Shown piece after piece: positions 1 through 7,509 of a stretch of DNA of 64,000 nt (position 1 is the stretch's first letter; each line of letters begins with the position of its first letter). The position numbers and the translations under genes are program-made. This stretch comes from Actinacidiphila sp. DG2A-62 (GTDB lineage: Bacteria; Actinomycetota; Actinomycetes; Streptomycetales; Streptomycetaceae), in the NCBI RefSeq assembly GCF_035825295.1, contig NZ_JAYMGI010000002.1:186001-250000 (forward strand), given 5' to 3'. The notes beneath the pieces were generated by a model, which was given only the letters and a program-made list of their open reading frames with translations, ran no database searches and had not been told where the DNA came from.

Positions 1-66
1 GTCGACCACCGTGCGATACCGCACGGAGCCGTTCCGCAGGACGATCTTCTTGATCGGATCAGCCAT
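1..66 (-). CDS. Tyrosine site-specific integrase, N-terminal fragment
   Basis: The minus strand opens at an ATG at 66-64 and stays open for 22 codons to the window edge, starting MADPIKKIV and continuing NGSVRYR. This is the usual start of actinobacterial phage and ICE tyrosine integrases, where a short basic strand precedes the arm-binding domain. The catalytic domain lies outside the window. The start codon overlaps the end of the XRE gene by 8 bp, so the two are probably translationally coupled. The fragment is too short to prove the catalytic family; the call rests on the N-terminal pattern and on its regulator and excisionase neighbours. Confidence 0.7.
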   Translation of the reverse strand, partial: MADPIKKIVLRNGSVRYRTVVD

Positions 67-583
67 CACTCTCCTCAAGCGCTGCGGCGCCTTGCTTCGC
101 CTTCTCCACCTCCGCAAGGATCCCCAGCACCTTGAACAGGGGCTTTACTCCGTCGCTCAGTCCTGACAGGCGGTCACCCACGAGGGCATATGCCCTGTTC
201 AGCGTGACGACGGCCTCGGCCAACTCCTCGACGTTCGCCTGCGTGATGAACTTGAACGACGCGTCATTGTCGGAGTCGTGCAAGATGCGGTCTCGGTACT
301 CATCAGTGGGTACGTCCACACCTTCGGCCAGCGTGACAACGCCCTGCTGATTCCAGCTCCGCGGCAGGAATAGCGAGGGGATCGAGGTGTCGAGGGCTCG
401 CGCAAGCGCGAGAAGGTCTGCCGCACTGAACGCCCGGCGGCCCTTCTCCGCCGACGACACCGCCTGTCGGCTCCACGCGTTGCCGAGGTGCTGGCCAAGA
501 GCCTCCCCGAGTTGCGCCTGCGACATTTCGAGGGCTTCTCGCCGTCGCACGACGTTCGCGCCGATCAGCTCTTCGATCTTCAC
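59..583 (-). CDS. XRE-family helix-turn-helix regulator of the element
   Basis: A 174-residue protein with a lambda-repressor-type HTH at about residues 5-75: a run of paired helices with MSQAQLGEAL, then RQAVSSAEKGRR as the recognition region, then DLLALARALD. The remaining 100 residues are helical and match no domain I recognise. It is co-transcribed with and overlaps the integrase, and diverges from the excisionase-like gene. That is the classic position of a repressor governing integration or maintenance. The role is inferred from fold and position; the operator is unknown. Confidence 0.85.
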   Translation of the reverse strand: MKIEELIGANVVRRREALEMSQAQLGEALGQHLGNAWSRQAVSSAEKGRRAFSAADLLALARALDTSIPSLFLPRSWNQQGVVTLAEGVDVPTDEYRDRILHDSDNDASFKFITQANVEELAEAVVTLNRAYALVGDRLSGLSDGVKPLFKVLGILAEVEKAKQGAAALEESDG

Positions 584-701
584 GGGTATCCCTTCGGTCT
601 GTTAGGGCCAGCGTGACACGTACGGACTAGGTTGACAAGCGCGGCCCGGCAGTGGAAGGTGTGGATAGACAGTCATCCCGTACCTCCCATGGAGCGGAAG
701 C
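584..701. promoter_or_regulatory. Divergent control region between XRE regulator and excisionase-like gene
   Basis: 118 bp separate the two divergent starts. A TTGACA hexamer is present at 632-637 on the plus strand, but no -10 lies at standard spacing, so I do not call a promoter. By position it should hold the switch between integrase and excisionase expression. Confidence 0.4.
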
Positions 702-944
702 ATGGCGGAAATCCCGCACATCACCAGCGTCCTGACCAGCCCCAAGGTCCCGCCGACGCTCGCCGAGGTCCGCGACTGGCCGGCCACCGTGGACGTGGCC
801 CAGGCCGCGACCGCGCTCGGCATCTCGCGCAGTCAGCTCTACGAGGAGATCCGTTGCGGCGACGCCCCCGTGCGCGTGCTCCGCTTTTCCAGCCGCATCC
901 GGGTCGTCACCGCGTCCCTCGTGGCGCTGCTCGAATCCGCGTGA
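702..944 (+). CDS. Excisionase-like HTH protein
   Basis: An 80-residue protein with a MerR/excisionase-type winged helix: VDVAQAATALGISRSQLYEE at about residues 29-48, followed by a wing with VRVLRFSSRIRVV and a final helix. Small proteins of this kind act as recombination directionality factors (Xis) or replication initiator accessory factors in integrative elements. It is the first gene read rightward, divergent from the integrase regulator, and precedes the replication ATPase block. A plain regulatory role is also possible. Confidence 0.75.
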   Translation: MAEIPHITSVLTSPKVPPTLAEVRDWPATVDVAQAATALGISRSQLYEEIRCGDAPVRVLRFSSRIRVVTASLVALLESA

Positions 945-1062
945 CAGGCGGCCAGCAGGTTGCAGCCCGCTGGCCGCCCCGAAGCACCACCGTCCATCCC
1001 TGAACAGCACAACGGCGGCGCGGGCCGTGAACCCGATGCGCCGCCGTCGAAGGAGCTTCATC

Positions 1063-1368
1063 ATGAACGTACCGCAGACGACCGTCACCGCCAACTCGTG
1101 TGTCAACGCGCTGACGCCGCCCGAGAGTCTCCGCTTCTCCGAGCACGTCGACACCGAGACGCGCACGGCGACGTGCACCGCGCTCGCCGCCGACGCCGGC
1201 GACCAGTTGGCGCGGGCCCTGGCCGCCGCGGCGGCGGGCGACGCCGACGAGTTCGTGCGGTACCTGCGGTTCGCCGCGGACTCCGCGGTCCTGGCCGGGC
1301 GCCTCGGCGCGACGGACGCCGAGATCTGCGGCGCGCTGACCGCGGCGCGGGCCGGGGCCGCCCGATGA
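1063..1368 (+). CDS. Small hypothetical protein of the element
   Basis: A 101-residue alanine-rich helical protein with no family I recognise. I place the start at 1063 because a clear AAGGAG lies at 1050-1055 upstream of ATG; an in-frame GTG at 1027 would add 12 Arg-rich residues. It ends in an ATGA overlap with the next gene, so it heads a coupled run of three genes ending in the AAA ATPase. A conserved accessory role in replication is possible but not shown. Confidence 0.7.
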   Translation: MNVPQTTVTANSCVNALTPPESLRFSEHVDTETRTATCTALAADAGDQLARALAAAAAGDADEFVRYLRFAADSAVLAGRLGATDAEICGALTAARAGAAR

Positions 1369-1625
1369 ACGGCCCCCTGCCGCGGCGGGACCGCGAGACT
1401 CGACAGACGGAGATGTGGCGGCGCCGCGGTGCCTCCTACGCGTGCCCGCCGGCCGAGGACGGCGTGCGCGATCCGCTGGACCGCCTGCGACAGCCGGACA
1501 ACCCGTCGACGTACAGCCTGCCCCCGACCGTCCTCTACCGGCACGCCGCCGATCTGGCCGCGCGTGGGTGGCAGCCGTACGAGCTGCGCCGCCGCTTCAA
1601 GCTCCGGGCGGTCCCGACCGCATGA
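1365..1625 (+). CDS. Small hypothetical protein upstream of the AAA ATPase
   Basis: An 86-residue basic protein (QTEMWRRRGASY near the N terminus, ELRRRFKLRAV near the C terminus). Both ends are fixed by 4-bp ATGA overlaps, with the preceding gene at 1365-1368 and the ATPase at 1622-1625, so translation is coupled. No domain is recognised. A nucleic-acid-associated role is only suggested by its charge and its position before the replication ATPase. The reading frame is open further upstream, but that stretch has no good start. Confidence 0.65.
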   Translation: MNGPLPRRDRETRQTEMWRRRGASYACPPAEDGVRDPLDRLRQPDNPSTYSLPPTVLYRHAADLAARGWQPYELRRRFKLRAVPTA

Positions 1626-3043
1626 CGACCCGTCCCACCTACCCGCAGCCCCCCGGTGCCCGCGCAGTGCCGGGGGCCTTCGGGCACCCTCGAACGGACC
1701 CCGACGTGACCACCGCCTTGACGCCGTACTGCGTCCACCCGCGCCCGAGCGACGGCCGCGCCTGCGACAACCTGCCGGGCGCACACGACGGCGGAGCGCT
1801 CGGGCATCCGTTCACGTCCGACCCGTCGCGCCGCGGGCACCTCGCCCCGGTGCCGCCAGCGCCCGAGCAGGTGCCCGCCAAGGGTCCGCACAATCTGCGC
1901 ACCCCCGCCCCGCCCGAGAACGACGGCGTACCGCGCGAGGTGGTGCTCACCCCAGCCTCACGCGTCAAGATGCGGCCCGTCAGGTGGCTATGGGACACAA
2001 CACCCGAGGGCGCCCCGCCGACCTCGCACGGCCGCATCCCCATGGCGTCCCTCGCCATCGCGGCCGGCGGGCCCGGCCTCGGCAAGTCGCAGTTCGCCGT
2101 CTGGATGGCCGCCCGCATCACCACCGGCACCCTGCCCGGTGAGCTGTACGGGCAACCCCGCAGCGTCATCTACGCGGCGGCCGAGGACTCGTGGTCCTAC
2201 ACCATCGCACCCCGGCTCGTTGCCGCCGGGGCCGACCTCGACCGCGTGTTTCGGGTCGACGTACGCGACGACGGACGCGCGCACGCTCGCCTCACCCTGC
2301 CGTCGGACACCTCGCTACTCGGCCGCGCCGCCGAGACGTACAGCGTCGCCCTGGTCATCGCAGACCCGCTGCTGTCGTTCATCGACGGCAGCATCAACGA
2401 CTACCGCGCCGCCGACGTACGGCAGGCTCTCGAACCGCTCATCGCCGAGGCCGACCGCGGCCGATTCACGATCCTCGGCCTGGCCCACTTCACCAAGGCG
2501 GGCGGCACCGACCCCCTTACCCGCATCGCCGGCTCGGGCGCCTTCGGCCAGCTCATCCGCTCCCTGATCGCCTTTGCGCAGCACGACACCGACGACGGCG
2601 AGACCGAGTTCGTGATGTCGCTGGAGAAGAACAACCTCGGCCGCCTCGGGCTGCCCGCCCATGGCTACGTGATCCAGCCCGCCACCGTAGAGACCGCAGA
2701 CGGCCCCGCGTACGTCTCCCGGTTCGTCCTCGGCCCGGAGTCCACCACCACCGTCCGCGACGTGATGCGCGACGAGATCGCCACCGGCGGCCTCGACCGC
2801 ACCGAGCGCACCGAGGCCATGCAGTGGCTGGAGGACTACCTCACCACCGGCGACAGGTGCGGCGAGGCGCTGCCCAAGGAGGTGGCCAACGCCGCCCGGG
2901 ACGCCCGGATCTCGGAGAACGCACTCCGGGACGCGAAACGCCGCCTCGGTATCCGCAGCGTCAAGCAGAAGGGAGTGCCCAATGGCCCCTGGCTCTGGCA
3001 ACTGCCCGGCTACGCGCCCGACGACACACCCCCGGGACCGTGA
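1622..3043 (+). CDS. RepA-like AAA (AAA_25) replication ATPase
   Basis: A 473-residue RecA-fold ATPase. The first 130 residues are Pro-rich with a Cys/His-containing stretch. The Walker A motif GGPGLGKS is at about 149-156, then AAAEDSW (typical of RepA/RadA-like helicases), a Walker B-type segment VALVIADPLL near 243-252, and a motif containing GLAHFTKAGG. The C terminus resembles a winged helix (SENALRDAKRRLGI). Proteins like this are the hexameric helicase or loader of plasmids, AICEs and phages. The start is fixed by an ATGA overlap with the previous gene. A repeat-rich region with an AT-rich spot follows directly, as expected beside an origin. No primase-polymerase domain is visible, so the host would have to prime. 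Confidence 0.85.
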   Translation: MTTRPTYPQPPGARAVPGAFGHPRTDPDVTTALTPYCVHPRPSDGRACDNLPGAHDGGALGHPFTSDPSRRGHLAPVPPAPEQVPAKGPHNLRTPAPPENDGVPREVVLTPASRVKMRPVRWLWDTTPEGAPPTSHGRIPMASLAIAAGGPGLGKSQFAVWMAARITTGTLPGELYGQPRSVIYAAAEDSWSYTIAPRLVAAGADLDRVFRVDVRDDGRAHARLTLPSDTSLLGRAAETYSVALVIADPLLSFIDGSINDYRAADVRQALEPLIAEADRGRFTILGLAHFTKAGGTDPLTRIAGSGAFGQLIRSLIAFAQHDTDDGETEFVMSLEKNNLGRLGLPAHGYVIQPATVETADGPAYVSRFVLGPESTTTVRDVMRDEIATGGLDRTERTEAMQWLEDYLTTGDRCGEALPKEVANAARDARISENALRDAKRRLGIRSVKQKGVPNGPWLWQLPGYAPDDTPPGP

Positions 3044-3048
3044 CCCCC

Positions 3049-3235
3049 TACACGCGCCCCACATCTTCCCCATCTTCCCTCTGACCTGCACATATATAAC
3101 CCCCGCCTTCCCCCACCTTCGCAACACCTTCCCCATCTTCGATCGACCGAAGGCGGGGAAGGCGGGGCGAACCCGCGGGGAAGGCGGGGCCCAAAAGCCG
3201 CAGGTCACCGCGAAGGTGGGGAAGGCGCGGCCCCT
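3049..3235. repeat. Polypyrimidine/polypurine repeat region, candidate replication origin
   Basis: Between the ATPase stop and the next gene (3044-3324) the left half carries repeated CTTCCC units (about 3065, 3074, 3108, 3128) and the right half repeated GGGGAAGGCG units (about 3155, 3177, 3219). The two arms form long imperfect inverted repeats. An AT spot, CATATATAA at 3091-3099, sits between left-arm units and is exceptional for this GC content. Iterons and a melting site next to a RepA-type ATPase are typical of origins; a structured regulatory leader is the alternative. Confidence 0.5.
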
Positions 3236-3324
3236 GTAGCTGCAAGCCCCTCGATGTCCGACCGCGGCGTGCCCTGTCTCGCGCGCGCACGCGACCCCCG
3301 TACCTCACCTCTCGGAGCCCGCCC

Positions 3325-3693
3325 GTGACCGTCCCGAAGAACCGCCCCGCCGTCGTCCTCGCGCTCGCGCAGGGCCAGACCACCGGCCAGGCCGCCAAGG
3401 TCGGCGGCGTCACCGGCCGCACCGTCCTGCGCTGGCTCGAAGAGGACGAGTTCCGGCAGGAGGTCGCCGACACCCGCACAAACCTCATGCGCCTCGCGGT
3501 CGGCCGCCTCGCCGCCGGCGCCGCCAAGGCCGTAGACACGCTCGTGGACGCCCTCGACACCGAGCGCGGGCAGGCCCGCGTGCAGGCCGCCAAGGTGCTG
3601 CTGGAGTCGTCGTTGGCCCTGCGCGAGTCCCTGGACCTTGAGGAGCGCATCGCCGCCCTGGAGGCCGCCGAGCAAGACAAGGGGCGCCGATGA
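3325..3693 (+). CDS. Homeodomain-like HTH protein (terminase-small-subunit-like)
   Basis: A 122-residue protein starting MTVPKNRPAV. An HTH is visible in TGQAAKVGGVTGRTVLRWLE at about residues 19-38, and the remainder is a long helical region ending LEERIAALEA. Short HTH proteins of this layout occur in phages as small terminase-like DNA-binding subunits and also alone in actinobacterial mobile elements. No large terminase follows, so DNA packaging cannot be claimed. It begins a series of coupled small genes and overlaps the next by 4 bp (ATGA). Confidence 0.65.
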   Translation: MTVPKNRPAVVLALAQGQTTGQAAKVGGVTGRTVLRWLEEDEFRQEVADTRTNLMRLAVGRLAAGAAKAVDTLVDALDTERGQARVQAAKVLLESSLALRESLDLEERIAALEAAEQDKGRR

Positions 3694-3938
3694 GAACCCA
3701 CCCGCTCGCCGCCCGACTGGACCGCCTCGAACAGCGCGCCAGCGCCCACCTGTTCGCGTTCACCACCACAGCCGGGCGCACCGTCCGGGCGACCGTGGAC
3801 GACGTGCTGAGCGTGCTCTGCGGCAACCCCGTGCCGGCGCACCTCGCGGCCGTGGACGGCACACCGGAGACTGCCAGCCTGGCCCACACCCTCGTGGCCG
3901 CAGCCCGCGGCCAGCGCACCGCCGGGGCCGCCGCGTGA
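3690..3938 (+). CDS. Small hypothetical protein of the element
   Basis: An 82-residue protein, helical N terminus (RLDRLEQRASAH) then a beta-type segment (FAFTTTAGRTVRATVDDVLSVL). It is not recognised. It overlaps the preceding gene by ATGA and the following gene by GTGA (3935-3938). The phrase LADGRTARVSLLDML in the next protein resembles its TAGRTVRATVDDVLS segment, hinting that the two are distantly related. Confidence 0.6.
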   Translation: MRTHPLAARLDRLEQRASAHLFAFTTTAGRTVRATVDDVLSVLCGNPVPAHLAAVDGTPETASLAHTLVAAARGQRTAGAAA

Positions 3939-4306
3939 GCCCGCTCGCCGGCCGCCGCCTCGCCGACCGCCTCGCCGCCGTGGAGAAGATCCGCGACAGC
4001 CGCCGCATGATGCACACGGTCCGGCTCGCGGACGGCCGCACAGCCCGCGTGTCACTCCTCGACATGCTCATCATGCTGAACGACGGCCTCGCCCTGGACT
4101 ACAGCGCCCGGCACGACACCGAGGCTGCCGAGCAGGCCGAGGCCCCCGAGCCGCCCCAGGTGGCACGCGTCGTCGCCGCCGCCGACCCGAGCAGCAACCC
4201 GTCCGTGATGTTCGACCTCATGCGGTGGGTCGCCCGCGAGTGGTGCGACGCGTACGACGAGCACCGCCCGTTCGCCCTCAACGACCAGGAGCCCGCGCCG
4301 TGCTGA
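3935..4306 (+). CDS. Small hypothetical protein of the element
   Basis: A 123-residue protein starting at a GTG inside a GTGA overlap with the upstream gene. It opens with a basic helix (RLADRLAAVEKIRDSRRMM), then a short beta segment (TVRLADGRTARVSLLDML), an acidic Pro-rich linker and a C-terminal helix with FDLMRWVAREWCDAYDEH. No known domain. The in-frame region upstream of 3935 overlaps two other genes and is not likely to be translated. Confidence 0.6.
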   Translation: MSPLAGRRLADRLAAVEKIRDSRRMMHTVRLADGRTARVSLLDMLIMLNDGLALDYSARHDTEAAEQAEAPEPPQVARVVAAADPSSNPSVMFDLMRWVAREWCDAYDEHRPFALNDQEPAPC

Positions 4307-4572
4307 GCGTGCCTGACCTCGACACCCGCTGCATCGCCCTCATGATCGCCGCCGCCGAGGAACGCTGGGACGACATCGACCCGCTGATCTCCGACCTCGA
4401 ACCCGGCGCCCTCGGCACCGTCGTCTCCGGCCTCGCCGTGCTCGCCGTGCGCGCCACGATCCCGCCGCGCCTCCACCGCGACCCCGCCGCGCTGGCCCGC
4501 GTCGCCGACTACATGCGCGCCGAACTCCTCGCCCGCGCCACCACCGACCCCCAGGAGCCCGACCGTGGCTGA
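4300..4572 (+). CDS. Small acidic helical protein, paralogue 1
   Basis: A 90-residue protein starting at GTG 4300, overlapping the upstream stop by 7 bp. The core WDDIDPLISDLEPGALGTVV matches the next gene's core, so the two look like a tandem duplication. Function unknown; the helical, acidic character and small size suit a protein-protein adaptor. It overlaps the next gene by 8 bp. Confidence 0.6.
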   Translation: MLSVPDLDTRCIALMIAAAEERWDDIDPLISDLEPGALGTVVSGLAVLAVRATIPPRLHRDPAALARVADYMRAELLARATTDPQEPDRG

Positions 4573-4822
4573 CGATCCCCTGACCTCCGCCGAGAACAGC
4601 CTCGGCCAGTGCGCTTGGGCAGTCGTCGCCGCCACCATGGACGACGACCTCAGCGCAGTCGAGTACCTGCTCAGCGACCTCACACCCGCCGAACTCGGCG
4701 CTGTCGTCACCTGCCTCGCCGGACTCCTCGGCCACGGGCTCAGCACGTCCTACGGCCGCGAGCAGGCCCGCGCCATGGTCGCCGGCTACACCGTGCACTA
4801 CGCCGGACGGGCCAGTGAGTAG
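4565..4822 (+). CDS. Small acidic helical protein, paralogue 2
   Basis: An 85-residue protein starting at GTG 4565. Its core, AVEYLLSDLTPAELGAVVTC, aligns with the preceding gene (SDL-P--LG-VV pattern with equal spacing), indicating tandem duplication and divergence. No recognised family. It is followed by a 124-bp gap, so it ends the first run of coupled small genes. Confidence 0.6.
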   Translation: MADDPLTSAENSLGQCAWAVVAATMDDDLSAVEYLLSDLTPAELGAVVTCLAGLLGHGLSTSYGREQARAMVAGYTVHYAGRASE

Positions 4823-4946
4823 CCGCCCGGCCGTCGCCGCCCGGCCCACCCACAACCACCCGCACGCCGCCCCCGCCCGGTTGAGTACGGCCGCCACCCG
4901 GCAGCCCCTCAACCACCGCGCACCGCTCGAGAACGGACGGCACACC

Positions 4947-5498
4947 ATGACCAAGCCCGAGCCCAACCAGCCGACGCGTGAGGAGTGCTGGGCCGCGGCC
5001 CGCCAGGTGATCGCGCAGGAGCTGACGCGGATCGCCCGCGATCGGGCGGCCGGCCGACTGGACCCCGAGACCGCCGCCTACCTGGACCGCGTGGCGCCGC
5101 TGCCGCAGCGCCCGGCCATGCCCGTGGTGGTGCCGCGGGACGAGGCGTTGCGGCGGGCCCGCGCGGTGCTGGACCGGGCGCGGGCGGAGGACGCCGCGGA
5201 CTACGCCGCTGGCCGGATGTCGCCGGAGCGGCGCGCGGTCTACGAGCGGCTGCTCGCCCGGCGGGCGGAGCGCGAGGCGACCGAGCCCGAGAAGCGCCGC
5301 GCGCCCGTGCCGACGCGTGAGGAGTGCGTGCGGAATCTGCGAGCGGTCGCGGACGGCATATTCCGCCGGCTGGCCGCCGCCGAGGCTGCCGGGACGCTGA
5401 CACCGGAGGAGGCCGTGGTGGTGGCGCGCATCCGCGCCCGGATGGCCGCCGACGGTCAGATCGACCCACAACCCGGGGAGCCCCATGAGCAGCCCTGA
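4947..5498 (+). CDS. Protein built of three helical-hairpin repeats
   Basis: A 183-residue protein. I chose ATG 4947 because the in-frame extension to 4815 is Pro/Ala/His-rich and non-coding in character. Three repeats of about 42 residues are visible. Each has a charged first helix and a turn of the form AAGRLDPETAAYLDRV, AAGRMSPERRAVYERL or AAGTLTPEEAVVVARI. Copies 1 and 3 begin PTREEC; copy 2 begins VPRDEA. The family is not recognised. The fold suggests a small solenoid or coiled bundle that binds protein or nucleic acid. The gene overlaps the next by 14 bp. Confidence 0.7.
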   Translation: MTKPEPNQPTREECWAAARQVIAQELTRIARDRAAGRLDPETAAYLDRVAPLPQRPAMPVVVPRDEALRRARAVLDRARAEDAADYAAGRMSPERRAVYERLLARRAEREATEPEKRRAPVPTREECVRNLRAVADGIFRRLAAAEAAGTLTPEEAVVVARIRARMAADGQIDPQPGEPHEQP

Positions 5499-6474
5499 CC
5501 GGCCCGCCACGGCCGTCATCGAGGCCGGCGGCGGCACGGACCGGGATACCCGCAGCGCAGGGCTCATCCGTCCGGACGGCTCCGTTGTCGTACCCGCGGC
5601 TGTCGCCGGCGAGGTACTGCGCGCCCTCGTGCGCGACCTCACCGCCCGCGTACGTGCGGACGGCGGCGAGGTCTCCCCCACCGTGCGCCGCCTCCTGGTC
5701 GCTCTGCACGCCGCCGACCAGCGTGCCGACGCGGCGCCAATTGGACCGAGTTCCGGTGCCGGAACCCCGCCTGTGGAGCGGGCCAATGTGGAGCTTGGAA
5801 CGGGTGAGGCCGCCGCACGGCTGGAGTGCTCCACCGAGTACGTGCGGCGACTGGCCCGGACCGGCCGTATCCAGGCCCGCCGCGTCGGCGCCGCCTGGCT
5901 CATCGACTCCGCCGACCTCGACCGGCACCGCCACGCAGGAGACGCCCATGACCAACAACCCCGCCCCCCGCCCGGGCCTGGCCGCCGCCGTCCAAGCCCG
6001 CATCACCGCCGAGCAGCAGCAGCGCGCCACCGCCGTCCAGCACGCCCGCACCGTGCTCGCCCCCCACAAGGCAGCGCGCCCCGCCGGCCAGCCGCAGGAG
6101 AGCTGACCGATGGCCAAGACCGCCGACGCCCCCACCCCCGCGCAGGCCCGCACCGACCTCGCCGACGCCCAGCGCGAACGCGCCGAAGCGCAGTCTCTCG
6201 CCGACGCCCTCGCCGAGCAGATCCGATCCGGCGACGCCAACGTCACCCCCGGCGACCTCGCCGCGAAGCGCGACCTCATCGAGTTCGCCGACCTCCGGGT
6301 CGAGGCGGCCCGCCGCCGGCTGGCCGCCGCCGAGGAAGCCGACCGGCACGCCCGCGCCCAGCAGATCGCCCAGCGTGTGCAGGCAGCCACCGCCGCCGAC
6401 CAGACCGAGGCCATGACCGCCTCCGTGCAGCGCGTCACGGACGCCGTGGCCGACCTGCACGCGCTCGTCAGTAG
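5485..6474 (+). CDS. HTH (excisionase/MerR-like) protein with implausible run-on tail
   Basis: The convincing part is residues 1-153 (5485 to about 5944). It has an N-terminal acidic/beta section (GLIRPDGSVVVPA) and an excisionase-type HTH (TGEAAARLECSTEYVRRLAR), then RRVGAAWLIDSADLDRH. From there the frame stays open to 6474 but becomes Arg/Pro-rich. It overlaps two genes whose third-position GC shows they are the real coding frame. A lost stop or single-base indel near 5940 would explain it; a true end at about 5950, overlapping the next start, would match the neighbouring gene style. Likely a DNA-binding regulator. Confidence 0.6.
   Translation: MSSPDRPATAVIEAGGGTDRDTRSAGLIRPDGSVVVPAAVAGEVLRALVRDLTARVRADGGEVSPTVRRLLVALHAADQRADAAPIGPSSGAGTPPVERANVELGTGEAAARLECSTEYVRRLARTGRIQARRVGAAWLIDSADLDRHRHAGDAHDQQPRPPPGPGRRRPSPHHRRAAAARHRRPARPHRARPPQGSAPRRPAAGELTDGQDRRRPHPRAGPHRPRRRPARTRRSAVSRRRPRRADPIRRRQRHPRRPRREARPHRVRRPPGRGGPPPAGRRRGSRPARPRPADRPACAGSHRRRPDRGHDRLRAARHGRRGRPARARQ
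5948..6106 (+). CDS. Short hypothetical peptide of the element
   Basis: A 52-residue polar helical peptide with a QARITAEQQQRATAVQHAR core, in the frame with clear third-position GC. ATG at 5948 falls just where the upstream HTH domain ends, and the stop is 3 bp before the next start, consistent with an operon member. Unrecognised; it could be a small structural or regulatory peptide. Confidence 0.5.
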   Translation: MTNNPAPRPGLAAAVQARITAEQQQRATAVQHARTVLAPHKAARPAGQPQES

Positions 6475-6817
6475 CCGTAACGAGCAGGTCCGGGACCTGT
6501 CTCACGCTGCCGACGCCATCGCCGACGAACTCACCGCGCAGGGCATCGACCGGCAGACATCCCGCAGCACGTACGGCGTCATGGGCGGTACCGGGCCCGC
6601 GGGTGGCCGGAGCGTCGTCCACTACGCCACCGGTACGCGCATGCACGAGCTCGAACCCGCGCGGGCCATCGCTGGCGCGGTCGCCCTGGCGCTCACTCCC
6701 ACCGAGATCACGACGCTGTACACCGCGTTGCGGGCCACGGATGGCGGTGTCGGCGCCCTCTTCAACGCTTTCCCGTTCGCCGCCGACCTGCGCGACGCGA
6801 TCGGACGGGCCGCCTGA
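6110..6817 (+). CDS. Coiled-coil hypothetical protein upstream of the tape-measure gene
   Basis: A 235-residue protein. Residues 8-115 are a nearly continuous charged helix (AQARTDLADAQRERAEAQSL, then EAARRRLAAAEEAD), predicted coiled coil. The C-terminal 90 residues are compact, with YATGTRMHELEPARAIAG and TPTEITTLYTALRATD. It overlaps the next gene by one base (TGATG). By position it could be a tail-assembly partner of the tape-measure protein, but no chaperone frameshift signal or family match is seen. Confidence 0.65.
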   Translation: MAKTADAPTPAQARTDLADAQRERAEAQSLADALAEQIRSGDANVTPGDLAAKRDLIEFADLRVEAARRRLAAAEEADRHARAQQIAQRVQAATAADQTEAMTASVQRVTDAVADLHALVSSRNEQVRDLSHAADAIADELTAQGIDRQTSRSTYGVMGGTGPAGGRSVVHYATGTRMHELEPARAIAGAVALALTPTEITTLYTALRATDGGVGALFNAFPFAADLRDAIGRAA

Positions 6818-7506
6818 TGACCAGTCTCTTCGCCGGGCTCGCCGCCCGCCAGCAGCAGCCACCGGCCAACCCGTTCGCGACACACCCGAACGACGACCCC
6901 GACCACGGCATGGCCCGCGCCGCGCGCGGCTGGTACGCCGGTCGGATCGCCGAGATCCGCAACGACCCGATGACCTCGGACCTCGCCAAGGCCCGCGCCC
7001 TGGCCGCAGCCCACGAGCAGCACGTCAAGGACATGGCCGAGGCGCACGGCCGGCTCACCGCCCGCCGACAAGCCCGGCTCGACTACCTCAACGGCCTCGT
7101 GCCCAGTGGTCCGGACATCCCCGAAGGCACCAGCCCGGCCGACCGCGCCGTGCTGCTGACCGCGTGGCGCGCCGCCAACGACGCCGTGCGCAACGCCCCC
7201 AGCCGGCAGGCTCGCGCCGCGCTGCTCGCCGACGCGCAGCGCTACGGCGACGACATTATGCAGCGGGCCGTGCTCACCCACGCCCAGGAGACCGGCGACC
7301 TCGGCGCCGTCGACCGGTGGGTGCAGGACACCCACGGCGTCAAGGGCTGGCAGGCCGAGACCGGGCAGCTCCGCGGCGCCCTCGCCGGTCAGCGGGAGCA
7401 CGCGCCGTGGGACTACCTCGACTTCCACACCGAGCAGCCGCCCAAGGAGGTGTCCCAGCTTCCGACGCTGGAAGCCGCCGCCGGCGCTGCGGGAGAGGCG
7501 GCCTGA
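6817..7506 (+). CDS. Hypothetical protein immediately upstream of the tape-measure gene
   Basis: A 229-residue mainly helical protein: a Gln/Pro-rich start, then HGMARAARGWYAGRIAEIRN and a repeated helical body. A Glu/Pro-rich segment (DFHTEQPPKEVSQLP) and an Ala-rich tail end it. No domain recognised. It lies 3 bp before the tape-measure start, where tail phages usually carry the assembly chaperone genes, so a tail role is plausible from position only. Confidence 0.6.
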   Translation: MTSLFAGLAARQQQPPANPFATHPNDDPDHGMARAARGWYAGRIAEIRNDPMTSDLAKARALAAAHEQHVKDMAEAHGRLTARRQARLDYLNGLVPSGPDIPEGTSPADRAVLLTAWRAANDAVRNAPSRQARAALLADAQRYGDDIMQRAVLTHAQETGDLGAVDRWVQDTHGVKGWQAETGQLRGALAGQREHAPWDYLDFHTEQPPKEVSQLPTLEAAAGAAGEAA

Positions 7507-7509
7507 CTC

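Noticed and set aside
960..1364. Upstream extension of the 1365-1625 gene
   Set aside because: It lies in the wrong frame across the 1063 gene, and an ATGA overlap supplies a better start.
2982..3239. 85-codon plus-strand open frame (FPIFP-type repeats) over the region after the AAA ATPase
   Set aside because: It simply reads the polypyrimidine/polypurine repeats, overlaps the ATPase end in another frame and has no ribosome site.
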